A stretch of DNA of 37,925 nt from Elioraea rosea. Its GTDB lineage: Bacteria; Pseudomonadota; Alphaproteobacteria; Acetobacterales; Acetobacteraceae. The first letter of the stretch is position 1; every line of letters starts with the position of its first letter. Of this stretch, positions 1 through 7,476 are shown in pieces. Where the stretch lies: contig NZ_VFAC01000037.1 in NCBI RefSeq assembly GCF_007644105.1, forward strand, positions 1 to 37,925, read 5' to 3'. The position numbers were made by a program, and so were the translations under genes. The notes under the pieces were generated by a model that was not told where the DNA came from, did no database searches, and was given only the letters and a program-made list of their open reading frames with translations.

Positions 1-1
1 G

Positions 2-280
2 GCCGCCGCGGCGCTTCCCTCGCCCGCCCGCGCGGTCGAACGGCCCGAGGAGGCACTCGGCCCCGAGGCCGCCGCTGCAGCCGCCCCGGCCGCCCCGCCG
101 GCGCCCTACACCCCCTCCCGCATCCGCCGCGCGCCCGTCGTGCCCATCACCTCCGGCGGCCAAGACCCGGCCTTCGTGCAGAAGATGATGCAGGGGCTCG
201 AGGCCTATGACCGGGCGATGCGCACCCGCGCACCCGCCGCGACGCGCCCCGCTTCCGTGATGGAGGGCGCGGCGCCCTGA
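2..280 (+). CDS. C-terminal end of an unidentified protein (5' truncated by window edge)
   Basis: An open frame enters from the left edge and stops at TGA 278-280. About 92 residues are visible. The first half is an Ala/Pro-rich low-complexity linker. It is followed by a more ordered tail with a basic stretch (SRIRRAPVVPITSGG) and a possible short helix (DPAFVQKMMQGLEAYDRAMR). I do not recognise the family. The frame is supported by its uninterrupted length to the edge and by the same strand as the next gene, 81 bp downstream. The start and any N-terminal domain lie outside the window. Confidence 0.5.
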   Translation, partial: AAAALPSPARAVERPEEALGPEAAAAAAPAAPPAPYTPSRIRRAPVVPITSGGQDPAFVQKMMQGLEAYDRAMRTRAPAATRPASVMEGAAP

Positions 281-361
281 CGCGGCCCTAACCACCTCTA
301 TCCGCGCGCGCGCTCTGGCTCCATCCTGCGGCGCCGTCGAAGAGGAGGGACAAGGCGCGAG

Positions 362-1525
362 ATGGATGCCCTGCGGCGCAGGCTCGGCAAGACGCGGGCG
401 AAGCTCGCGCGCTGGCGCTATGCGCCGCGCATCACCCACCCCGCCTTCACCAGGCCCCTGATCGGCCGCGACCCGCCCGCGGTGGAGCGCCTTCCCCCCG
501 GCGCGGAGCCGGACGACGCGCTTCTCGCGCGGATCGCCGCCTGCTTCGCCGCGGCGCGCGGCCAGGCCACCTCCACCACCCCCTCGATGTGGGACGAGCA
601 CGAGAGGCTGCGCGCACCCTTCCTGGAGGCCCTCGAGGCGGCCGACCTGCCGCGCCTCCGCGCCCAGTTCGGCGACCTGTTCGGCGGCGTGCTGCTCGAC
701 GGCATGTCGCACGGCAATGCGCTGTTCGGCGACGAGGCCCGCAACCCTTACGGCGCCGGCTTCCTCGGCCTCCGTACGGTGGACTGCCTGCTCGCGCTGG
801 CAGAGGCCACGGGCGAGGCCGCCGTGCCCTGCTACGCGCAGATGACGCTGCCGCGCTACATCGAGACCATGCAGGGAGACCTTGGCGCGCTTCTCGCGCG
901 GCTCGAGGCCCGGCTCGGCTTCCCGCTCGCCATGCCTGCCGTCGGGCGGCCCTATGTGGTGCGCCTCGGCGGGACGGCGACGGCGCCCGACATCCTGCGC
1001 CACGCCTATCTCGCCCACCGGCTGCGCGAGCTCGGGCTCGGCGAGGGCGCGCGCGTGCTCGAGATCGGCGGCGGCTTCGGCATGTTTGCCTACTGCGCGC
1101 GCCGCGCCGGGCTCGGCCCCGTCACGATCATCGACCTTCCCTTCGTCGGCGCGATCCAGATGGGCTGGCTTGGCGCGGCACTCTCGCCGGCCGACGTGGC
1201 GGGCATCGGCGAGACGCCTGCGGCGGTGACGCTGCTTCCGCCCGATGCCGTCGCCGCCCTGCCGGATGACGGGTTCGACGTGGTGGTGAACGTCGACAGC
1301 CTGCCGGAGATGGGCCACGCCACGGCGCTCGCCTATCTCCGCGAGATCCGCCGCCTCGCCCCCCGCTTCGTCTCGATCAACCAGGAAACCCAGAAGGTGC
1401 ATGCCGGGGCGGCGCAGAACCGCGTCGCCGCGCTGGCCGAGGAGGCGGGCGGGTACCACCGCGCATCGCGGTTCCGCCACTGGATGGAGCAGGGCTATGT
1501 GGAGGAGCTCTACCTGAGGTCATGA
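362..1525 (+). CDS. Putative sugar O-methyltransferase (SAM-dependent, class I fold)
   Basis: This 387-residue protein has a Rossmann-type SAM-binding core in its C-terminal half: motif I VLEIGGGFG at 232-240, the following strand VTIIDLP at 254-260, and FDVVVNVDSLPEMG at 305-318, which resembles the post-motif strand of sugar O-methyltransferases. The N-terminal 200 residues are a helical region without a motif I can name; length and layout fit the 'putative sugar O-methyltransferase' family of polysaccharide loci. A purine-rich GAGGAGGGA lies about 11 bp before ATG 362. No other glycan gene is nearby, so the acceptor is unknown. The TGA stop (1523-1525) is also the left target-site duplication of the adjacent MITE. 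Before that insertion the gene would have been coupled to the downstream L,D-transpeptidase by a 2-bp gap. Confidence 0.75.
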   Translation: MDALRRRLGKTRAKLARWRYAPRITHPAFTRPLIGRDPPAVERLPPGAEPDDALLARIAACFAAARGQATSTTPSMWDEHERLRAPFLEALEAADLPRLRAQFGDLFGGVLLDGMSHGNALFGDEARNPYGAGFLGLRTVDCLLALAEATGEAAVPCYAQMTLPRYIETMQGDLGALLARLEARLGFPLAMPAVGRPYVVRLGGTATAPDILRHAYLAHRLRELGLGEGARVLEIGGGFGMFAYCARRAGLGPVTIIDLPFVGAIQMGWLGAALSPADVAGIGETPAAVTLLPPDAVAALPDDGFDVVVNVDSLPEMGHATALAYLREIRRLAPRFVSINQETQKVHAGAAQNRVAALAEEAGGYHRASRFRHWMEQGYVEELYLRS

Positions 1526-1668
1526 GAGCCTGTTTGACAATTCTACTGCCGTGGCCGTCTGGCATCGGTTTCCTGCACTTCCGGTGCTCACGGCCCTCAA
1601 GGCCGCTGCGCTCCGGGTCTCGGAAACCGCGCCATCCAACTCACGGCAGCAAATTCTCAAATAGGCTC
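1526..1668. mobile_element. 143-bp hairpin MITE, probably derived from an IS5-family (IS1031-like) element
   Basis: The ends are inverted repeats: left GAGCCTGTTTGACAATT, and right end (reverse complement) GAGCCTATTTGAGAATT, both continuing into CTGCCGTG. Pairing carries on imperfectly through the interior (CGGTTTCC with GGAAACCG, CGGCC with GGCCG) to a central CTCAA. The element is therefore close to a full-length palindrome with arms of about 69 nt. It is flanked by a 3-bp direct repeat TGA (1523-1525 and 1669-1671), matching the TNA duplications of IS1031-type IS5 elements. It has no coding capacity. I saw no second copy in the window. Family assignment rests on the ends and duplication only. 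Confidence 0.8.
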
Positions 1669-1673
1669 TGAGC

Positions 1674-2204
1674 ATGATCGCACCCGATGCCGCCCTCGTC
1701 CTCGCCCGCCCAGGCGAGACCACCGGAAGCTTCCTGCGCGGACCGGAGGCGCGGCCCTTCCGCTGCGCGCTCGGCCGTTCCGGCATCGTTCCGGCACGGG
1801 CCAAGCGGGAGGGGGACGGCGCGACCCCGGAAGCGACGCTGCCGCTCCGCTGCCTTCTGTTCCGGGCCGACCGGCTCGCCCGCCCACGCGCGGCCGTGCC
1901 GGCCGAGCCGATCGCGCCCGAAGACCTCTGGTGCGACGACCGGTCCGCGCCCGAATACAACCGCCCCGTGCGCGCGCCCTTCCCCCAGAGCCATGAGCGG
2001 TTGTGGCTCGAGGACCCGCTCTACGACATCGTCGGCGTGCTGGGCTGGAACGACGACCCGCCGGTGCCTGGCCGCGGCTCGGCCATCTTCCTGCATCTCG
2101 CGCGGCCTGGGCTCGCCCCGACCGAGGGCTGCATCGCGCTCGCGCTTCCCGACCTTCTGGCTGTCCTGCCGGGCCTTCGGGTGATCGAGGTCAGGCTCGC
2201 GTGA
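1674..2204 (+). CDS. L,D-transpeptidase family protein (YkuD fold, COG3786-like)
   Basis: This 176-residue protein carries the YkuD catalytic signature near its C-terminus: GRGSAIFLH at 133-141 and PTEGCIAL at 149-156, giving likely catalytic His141 and nucleophile Cys153. The N-terminal part has KREGDGATP at 44-52, which I recall as conserved in the short COG3786 subgroup. That subgroup has no signal peptide, and none is seen here. The start at ATG 1674 therefore gives a complete protein although the MITE ends 5 bp upstream. No convincing ribosome-binding site is left before it; the probable original site, GAGGT (1516-1520), now lies on the far side of the MITE. The 3' end overlaps the convergent yggS by 14 bp. 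Predicted role: peptidoglycan cross-linking or remodelling. Confidence 0.8.
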   Translation: MIAPDAALVLARPGETTGSFLRGPEARPFRCALGRSGIVPARAKREGDGATPEATLPLRCLLFRADRLARPRAAVPAEPIAPEDLWCDDRSAPEYNRPVRAPFPQSHERLWLEDPLYDIVGVLGWNDDPPVPGRGSAIFLHLARPGLAPTEGCIALALPDLLAVLPGLRVIEVRLA

Positions 2205-2910
2205 GCGGGGGGCGCGCGCCGAAGATGGCCGACCCGACCCTCACATGCGTCGCGCCATGCGCGATCGCCGTCTCGAAATCCCCGCTCATCCCCATGCTGA
2301 CGACGCCGAGGCCGAGCCGCCCGGCCATGGCGGCGAGCAGGTCGAAATGTGGCCGCGGGTCATCCTCCACGGGCGGGATGCACATCAGGCCGGCGACGGG
2401 AAGGCCGAGCGCGTCGCGGCACTCGGCGACGAACGCCTCCGCCGCGTCGGGATCTATGCCAGCCTTCTGCGGCTCCCGCCCCGTGTTCACCTGCACCAGG
2501 AGATCGGGGCATCGCCTGGCGCGGGCCCGCTCCGCCGCGATGGCCTGGGCGAGCCTGGGGCGGTCGAGCGTCTCGATCACGTCGGCGATCGCCATCGCCT
2601 CGCGCACCTTGTTCGTCTGCAACGGGCCGATGATGTGGAGGCGAAGCGCGGGGTGGGCGGCGCGCAGGGCGGGGAACTTGGCCGCAGCCTCCTGCACCCG
2701 GTTCTCGCCGAACACCGCCTGGCCGGCGGCGAGTGCCTCTTGCACCGCCTCCGCGCCGTGCGTCTTAGACACCGCGACGAGCGTGACCGATCCCGCCGCG
2801 CGCCCCGCCGCGCGTTCGGCCGCGGCGATTCGCGCGCGCACGGCCTCGAGCCGGGTGGCGATCGTATCCGGGTCGGTCGCATCCAGGGCGGTTTGGGCCT
2901 GAACGGTCAT
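2191..2910 (-). CDS. yggS: YggS family pyridoxal phosphate homeostasis protein
   Basis: This 239-residue PLP-binding TIM-barrel protein of the alanine-racemase-like fold has the PLP lysine in VAVSKTHG (Lys49), FGENRVQEA at 67-75, HIIGPLQTNK at 92-101, and the C-terminal phosphate-binding segment MGMSGDFETAI...RVGSAIFG. YggS homologues buffer cellular PLP and have no known catalytic turnover. The start at 2910 is preferred because GAGGGA sits 7 bp upstream. The frame stays open much further upstream, but that region is antisense to the next gene. The ATG overlaps the ATG proposed for the divergent ThiE-like gene (shared CATG). The 3' end overlaps the L,D-transpeptidase by 14 bp. Confidence 0.92.
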   Translation of the reverse strand: MTVQAQTALDATDPDTIATRLEAVRARIAAAERAAGRAAGSVTLVAVSKTHGAEAVQEALAAGQAVFGENRVQEAAAKFPALRAAHPALRLHIIGPLQTNKVREAMAIADVIETLDRPRLAQAIAAERARARRCPDLLVQVNTGREPQKAGIDPDAAEAFVAECRDALGLPVAGLMCIPPVEDDPRPHFDLLAAMAGRLGLGVVSMGMSGDFETAIAHGATHVRVGSAIFGARPPLTRA

Positions 2911-3511
2911 GGCATCGTCCCTCATCGAGGCGGCGCGGGTGTTCCGCCGCCAGCGCGCGCGCCTTCCATACCTGATCCTGATGACCGACGAGAGGAGGGG
3001 AGGAGACCCGGTAGCGCTGGCTCGGCGCCTTCCGCGTGGGGCAGGGGTGATCCTCCGCCATGACGCCGCGCCCGACCGGCCGGCGCTTGCCGCCTCGCTC
3101 GCCCGGCTCTGTCGTGCCCGCGGCCTTCGCTTCCTCGTTGCGCGCGACGAGGCGCTGGCCCTGCGCCACCACGCCGGGTTGCATCTGGCCGACGGCATGC
3201 ACCCACCGCTCCGATTCCGGCTCGAGCGCAGGCGCTCGGGCGCACTGCTGACCATGGCCGCGCACGGGCCTGCGGCACTTGCCCGGGCCCGCCGCGCGGG
3301 GGCCGACCTCGCCCTTCTCTCCCCGCTTCTTCCCACTCCCTCCCACCCTGGCGGACGGGCGCTCGGCACGGCCCGCTTCGCCGCCCTGGCCAGGCGGGCG
3401 GGGGTGGCTGTGGCCGCGCTGGGGGGCATCACGGCCCATCGGGTGGCCGCGGCGAGGGCGGCGGGCGCGTGCTCCGTGGCCGCGATCGGAGCCCTCGGAC
3501 CACCCCGCTGA
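2909..3511 (+). CDS. Thiamine phosphate synthase / TenI-like protein (ThiE family)
   Basis: This protein of about 200 residues has a ThiE/TenI TIM-barrel pattern: first strand LPYLILMTDERR near residue 20, the HLADGMH segment near 92-98 (like the HLG loop of ThiE), LSPLLPTPSHPGG near 143-155, and the C-terminal phosphate-binding VAALGGITAHRVAAARAAGA. ThiE joins HMP-pyrophosphate and thiazole phosphate; TenI proteins share the fold but aromatize thiazole, and I cannot separate the two here. The start is uncertain. ATG 2909 has no visible ribosome-binding site and overlaps the yggS ATG. GTG 2939 has GAGG 8 bp upstream and gives a protein starting just before the first strand. No other thiamine gene is in the window. 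Confidence 0.75.
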   Translation: MASSLIEAARVFRRQRARLPYLILMTDERRGGDPVALARRLPRGAGVILRHDAAPDRPALAASLARLCRARGLRFLVARDEALALRHHAGLHLADGMHPPLRFRLERRRSGALLTMAAHGPAALARARRAGADLALLSPLLPTPSHPGGRALGTARFAALARRAGVAVAALGGITAHRVAAARAAGACSVAAIGALGPPR

Positions 3512-3684
3512 GCGGCCCTGTGACATTCGCGCCACGGTGTTTCCTGAAACGCACAATCGGCCTTTTCGGCCCGTGGACACGGCAACGCGAGGCTGCTCAT
3601 AGTCTCGCCCAGGCCCGTCGTTCGGTCTGGGGCTTGGCGTCTCGCGCGTCAGGCCCGGGGGGTAGAGGACGAGCCGACTAGGGT

Positions 3685-3698
3685 GCGCTGGAAGGGTC
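3685..3698 (+). repeat. Copy 1 of a 14-bp repeat upstream of the first porin
   Basis: GCGCTGGAAGGGTC occurs here, 28 bp before the porin start, and again at 7425-7438, 38 bp before leuS. Both copies continue with C or T and then GGCG. It may be a shared promoter or leader element; its function is not evident. Confidence 0.3.
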
Positions 3699-3726
3699 CG
3701 GCGCGTAAACATGGAGAGGGAATAGG

Positions 3727-5112
3727 ATGCGCAAGATCCTTCTCGCCACGGCGGCCGGCTTTGCCGCGTTCGTGGCGGATGGCGTGGCGCCGGCCCGGGC
3801 CCAGGCGGGCACCGAGGTGACGGGTCAGGCGACGCCGACCCCGGGCATCACCGCCCGGTTCAACGGCCGCTACCGCATGTACATGGGCTGGGTCGACCAG
3901 GACACGACCGTCAGCGACCCCGTGACGGGCGCGAAGGAACAGGATACGTCGAACATCGACTTCATCGACTATGCCCGTCTCTTCGCGGGCTTCGATGGCG
4001 TCGCGGCGAACGGCCTCCGCTACGGCGCGACCCTCGAGATCCGCATGGGCTCCGGCGGCAACGCTCCCGGCGACACCCGCTCCGGCCTGTTCTATCGTCG
4101 CGCCTGGGGCTATGTCGGCACGCCGACCCTTGGCCAGATCCGCGTGGGCTCGGGCCCGACGGGTGCGGTCGAGACGATGCATGTCGGCCACATCACGGGC
4201 TTCGGCTCCGGCGGCTGGGACGGTGACGCCCCGGGCTTCGTGATCGGCGCCAACCCGTCCGACAGCTACTGGTACTCGTCGTCGGGCCGGAACAACTACA
4301 CGAAGATCGGCTACTTCTCGCCGCAGTTCTTCGGCTTCGACCTCGGCCTGTCCTACGGCCCGAATGACGGCGAGTTCGGCGGCGACGGCTCGTGCTCCTT
4401 CGCCAACTTCGCTGGTGCCGCGCCGGCAAACTGCGACCGTCTCGACGAGACGATCACGGGCGCGCCGCTCTACCGCGCTCAGGACATCTACGAGATCATG
4501 CTCCGCTACCGCGGCACCTTCGGCCCCGTCGGCGTGGCGGTCTCCGGTGGTTACGTTGGCTCGGGCGTGGTCGACAACCTCGCTCCGGCGGACGTCTCCG
4601 CGAAGGGCCTGAGCGTCGGTGTCGGCGGTGCGACGGTGTCGTGGGCCGGCCTGACCGTCGGCGGCATCATCTCCGGCGGCCGCGCCAACCTCGGTGCTGG
4701 TTCGTTCGGTGCCGCGAGCGCCGATGGCACGCTTGCCAACCTCACGGCGACGAACGCGTTCACCGGCGGCAGCCTGACGCCGCGGCTCGACGTTCCGGGC
4801 GGCGACAACTCCGACATGTTCACGTGGTCGATCGGCGCCCAGTACACGTTCGGCCCGTTCGTGGTCGGCGCGCAGTGGAGCGAGAACGAGAGCGCGGGCA
4901 GCCAGCTCGCGGGTACCGGCAAGCGTGAGCGCACGGCGCTCGCGATCGGCGGCACCTGGAACATCGCTCCGGGCCTGGCGCTGTTCCTCGAGTACCTCTA
5001 CGGCAAGGTCGAGGAGGACAACGTCAACATCATCACCGGTGCGGCTGGCACGACGGCCAACAACTCCGTCGACGTCAACCTCGTCTCGCTGGGCATCTCG
5101 TTCCAGTGGTGA
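3727..5112 (+). CDS. Outer-membrane porin (Porin_4 type), first of a tandem pair
   Basis: This 461-residue protein has a classical signal peptide (MRKILLATAAGFAAFVADG, probable cleavage after ARA near residue 25). Alternating polar/aromatic strand segments run to a C-terminal SLGISFQW; a terminal aromatic residue is the Bam recognition signal of outer-membrane barrels. Internal sequences such as LRYGATLEIRMGSGG and NNYTKIGYFSPQFFGFDLG are typical of alphaproteobacterial general porins. A strong GAGAGGGA precedes ATG 3727. The codons are strongly biased to GC-ending forms (for example ggc, ctc, gtc, atc), as expected of an abundant protein. It is followed by a clear intrinsic terminator and then a close paralogue at 5339. 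Likely a trimeric diffusion channel of unknown substrate preference. Confidence 0.9.
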   Translation: MRKILLATAAGFAAFVADGVAPARAQAGTEVTGQATPTPGITARFNGRYRMYMGWVDQDTTVSDPVTGAKEQDTSNIDFIDYARLFAGFDGVAANGLRYGATLEIRMGSGGNAPGDTRSGLFYRRAWGYVGTPTLGQIRVGSGPTGAVETMHVGHITGFGSGGWDGDAPGFVIGANPSDSYWYSSSGRNNYTKIGYFSPQFFGFDLGLSYGPNDGEFGGDGSCSFANFAGAAPANCDRLDETITGAPLYRAQDIYEIMLRYRGTFGPVGVAVSGGYVGSGVVDNLAPADVSAKGLSVGVGGATVSWAGLTVGGIISGGRANLGAGSFGAASADGTLANLTATNAFTGGSLTPRLDVPGGDNSDMFTWSIGAQYTFGPFVVGAQWSENESAGSQLAGTGKRERTALAIGGTWNIAPGLALFLEYLYGKVEEDNVNIITGAAGTTANNSVDVNLVSLGISFQW

Positions 5113-5151
5113 GCTGACCCGGGACGGTCGCAAGACCATCCCGGACGGATC

Positions 5152-5187
5152 GGGGCGGCAGGGCAACCTGCCGCCCCTTTTCTTTTC
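5152..5187 (+). terminator. Rho-independent terminator after the first porin
   Basis: A perfect 11-bp stem GGGGCGGCAGG / CCTGCCGCCCC (5152-5162 with 5167-5177) closes a GCAA tetraloop and is followed directly by TTTTCTTTTC. A weaker hairpin (CGGGACGGTC / GACCATCCCG, about 5120-5141) lies just upstream. This is the strongest terminator in the window and separates the two porins into independent transcripts. Confidence 0.93.
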
Positions 5188-5338
5188 GCGCCGCCTCGCG
5201 GCGGGGCGGGTTTCGCTGCAGCGCTGCAACAGTCGCGTGAAATCCGCGACAGGGCGTGTCCGACAATCTTCGAAGGCGCAGGGGCACCTGCTAGGCTTCC
5301 CGTTCTGGGCCAATGCGACCTGTGACCGAGGATCGACG

Positions 5339-6721
5339 ATGCGCAAGCTGATGTACGGCACCGCCGCGGCACTCGCCCTCGCCGTCGCCGAGGGTGCATC
5401 CCCTGCGGCCGCCCAGGCCGGGACGGAGGCCAGCGCCGGCCAGGGCACGCCCACGCCCGGGCTCACCGCCCGATTCAACGGCCGCTACCGCTTCTTCGTC
5501 GGCTTTGTCGACGAAAGCCCCGACACCGCCTTCGACGCCGGCACCGGCGCAAAGGAGCAGGGCGCAAACGGTTTCGACATGATCGACTACGCGCGCCTGT
5601 TTCCCGGCTTCGACGGCGTGGCGGCGAACGGCCTGCGCTACGGCGCCTCACTCGAGATCCGCATGCGCTCGGGTGGCGAGCCTCCTGGCGACGGGCGCTC
5701 CGGCCTCTTCTATCGGCGTGCGTGGGGCTATCTCGGCACGCCGAACCTCGGCCAGATCCGCGTCGGTTCCGGCCCGACCGGGGCGGTGGAGACGATGCAT
5801 GTCGGCCACATCGCCGGCTTCGGCTCGGGTGGCTGGGATGGCGACGCGCCCTCCTTCCTGATCGGCGCCAACACGGCGAATGCGTTCTGGTACGCGTCTT
5901 CGGGCCGCAACAACTACACGAAGATCGGCTACTACTCGCCGCAGTTCTTCGGCTTCGACCTCGGCGTGTCGTACGGCCCGAACGACGGCGAGTTCGGCGG
6001 CGACGGCGCGTGCTCCTTCGCCAACTTCGCCGGCGCCGCGCCGCAGAACTGCGACCGGGTGGACCAGTCGATCGACAGCCGCGCGCTCGTGCGCGCGCAG
6101 GACATCTTCGAGGCCATGCTGCGCTACCGGGGCACGTTCGGGCCCCTCGGCGTCGCGATCTCGGGCGGATATGTCGGATCGGGCAGGGTCGACAACCTCT
6201 CGCCGACGGTCGGCGCCGTCCAGGCCCAGGGGCTCTCGGTCGGGCTGGGCGGCGCGACCGTCTCCTGGGCCGGGTTCACCGTCGGCGGCATCATCTCGGG
6301 CGGCCGCGCCAATCTTGGCAGCCAGGGCTTCACCGGCAACGATGCGACCGCCACCTCGCTCGCGGGCTTCTCGGCAGGCAGCCTGACGCCGCGCTTCGAC
6401 GTACCGGGCGGCGACAACACCAACCTCTTCACCTGGTCGCTCGGCGCGACCTACACGGCGGGCCCCTACGTGTTCGGTGGCCACTACTTCAACCAGGACA
6501 GCGCGGGCCACCAGGCGGCCAACACCGGCAAGCGCGAGAGCGAGGGAATCGCCCTCGGCATCACCTGGAACATGGCGCCAGGCCTCGCACTCTTCCTCGA
6601 ATATCTCTGGGGCGAGGTGAAGGAGGCGAATGTCGACCTGGTCTCCGGCGCGGCCGGCAGCGGGGCCAACAACAAGGTCGATGCCCAGATCGTCTCGCTC
6701 GGCTTCAGCTTCCAGTGGTAG
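5339..6721 (+). CDS. Outer-membrane porin (Porin_4 type), second of a tandem pair
   Basis: This 460-residue protein is collinear with the upstream porin over its whole length and shares long blocks such as NNYTKIGY, GFDLG, SYGPNDGEFGGDG and VSWAG. It has a signal peptide (MRKLMYGTAAALALAVAEGA, cleavage near AAAQA) and the same terminal FSFQW. The start at ATG 5339 has GAGGA 6 bp upstream; the frame is open much further upstream but only as a shadow of the first porin. Differences cluster in presumed loop regions (for example residues 54-75 and 330-350), which suggests duplication followed by divergence of channel selectivity. TAGGCT (5292-5297) is a possible -10 element for its own promoter. 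Confidence 0.9.
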   Translation: MRKLMYGTAAALALAVAEGASPAAAQAGTEASAGQGTPTPGLTARFNGRYRFFVGFVDESPDTAFDAGTGAKEQGANGFDMIDYARLFPGFDGVAANGLRYGASLEIRMRSGGEPPGDGRSGLFYRRAWGYLGTPNLGQIRVGSGPTGAVETMHVGHIAGFGSGGWDGDAPSFLIGANTANAFWYASSGRNNYTKIGYYSPQFFGFDLGVSYGPNDGEFGGDGACSFANFAGAAPQNCDRVDQSIDSRALVRAQDIFEAMLRYRGTFGPLGVAISGGYVGSGRVDNLSPTVGAVQAQGLSVGLGGATVSWAGFTVGGIISGGRANLGSQGFTGNDATATSLAGFSAGSLTPRFDVPGGDNTNLFTWSLGATYTAGPYVFGGHYFNQDSAGHQAANTGKRESEGIALGITWNMAPGLALFLEYLWGEVKEANVDLVSGAAGSGANNKVDAQIVSLGFSFQW

Positions 6722-6730
6722 GAGCCGGAA

Positions 6731-6748
6731 GCGTCGCCCCTCCGACGC
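6731..6748 (+). terminator. Possible weak terminator hairpin after the second porin
   Basis: A 6-bp stem GCGTCG / CGACGC with a CCCCTC loop begins 10 bp after the stop codon. No T-run follows directly (the next T-rich stretch is near 6770), so this may be a Rho-dependent or mRNA-stabilising hairpin. Confidence 0.35.
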
Positions 6749-6829
6749 GTTAGGTCCGGATTGCGCGGTTTTCCGTTGACGCCGGGCGATGGAACGCCCA
6801 TCCAACACGTCAGGAAACCGACACGGACC

Positions 6830-7402
6830 ATGTCTGCCATGCCCGACGCGCCGCACCCGACGCGCGCCTTCCGCTCCGCACCCGCCTGCGGCGTGCTGCT
6901 GCTTGTCTGCGGCCTCGTCGTCGCGGGCTGCGGCCAGGGCCGCTACGTGGAGCAGAGCGAGTACAACGACCCCGCCCGCTCCTCTCAGCGCGGCTCGCTG
7001 CTTGGCAATGAGGGCGTGTTCTCCATCTTCGGCGGCTCGACCAACCGCAACGCCGAGCAGGGGGCAGGGGCCCTCGGAGTCAACGCCTTCCTCTGGCGCG
7101 GCTCGCTCGACACCCTCTCCTTCATGCCGCTGGTCTCGGCCGACCCGTTCGGCGGCGTCATCATCACCGACTGGTACTCCCCGCCCGAGACGCCGGGCGA
7201 GCGCTTCAAGGTGACGGTCTACATCCTCGGCCGCCAGCTCCGCTCGGACGGCGTGCGCGTCTCCGTGTTCCGCCAGGTCGAGAACCGCGGCCAGTGGGTC
7301 GACGTTCCGGTGAGCCAGGACATGGCGCCGCAGCTCGAGGACAAGATCCTCGCCCGCGCCCGCGACCTGCGCATCCAGTCCACCCAGACAGCCGGCCGCT
7401 GA
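6830..7402 (+). CDS. DUF3576 domain lipoprotein
   Basis: This 190-residue protein has a hydrophobic signal segment ending in a lipobox LVVAGC (Cys34), so it is probably a lipid-anchored envelope protein. The mature part has [17 protein letters not shown] and [12 protein letters not shown], which I associate with DUF3576, a family of unknown function commonly found immediately upstream of leuS in alphaproteobacteria, as here. ATG 6830 is used; ATG 6839 is an alternative. The nearest purine-rich site (CAGGAAAC) is rather distant at about 12 bp. It precedes leuS by 74 bp and may share its transcript. Confidence 0.85.
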   Translation: MSAMPDAPHPTRAFRSAPACGVLLLVCGLVVAGCGQGRYVEQSEYNDPARSSQRGSLLGNEGVFSIFGGSTNRNAEQGAGALGVNAFLWRGSLDTLSFMPLVSADPFGGVIITDWYSPPETPGERFKVTVYILGRQLRSDGVRVSVFRQVENRGQWVDVPVSQDMAPQLEDKILARARDLRIQSTQTAGR

Positions 7403-7424
7403 CGCCGGACCGCCCGTCAGACAC

Positions 7425-7438
7425 GCGCTGGAAGGGTC
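7425..7438 (+). repeat. Copy 2 of the 14-bp repeat, upstream of leuS
   Basis: Identical GCGCTGGAAGGGTC to 3685-3698, in the DUF3576-leuS gap. It lies 38 bp before the leuS ATG and is followed about 20 bp later by TACTCT, a possible -10-like hexamer. Confidence 0.3.
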
Positions 7439-7476
7439 TGGCGGCGCGCGACGAAGGCGCTACTCTCCGACCCGAC

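Noticed and set aside
2911-3600. N-terminal extension of yggS
   Set aside because: The extension is antisense to the ThiE-like gene, and YggS has a normal length and ribosome-binding site from 2910.
3649-5478. Long minus-strand open frame (609 codons)
   Set aside because: Antisense to the first porin and crossing its terminator; composition is Arg/Ala/Val/Asp-rich shadow sequence.
7403-7476. T-box or leucine-leader attenuator before leuS
   Set aside because: No run of Leu codons in a short leader frame, no T-box core, no terminator/antiterminator pair.
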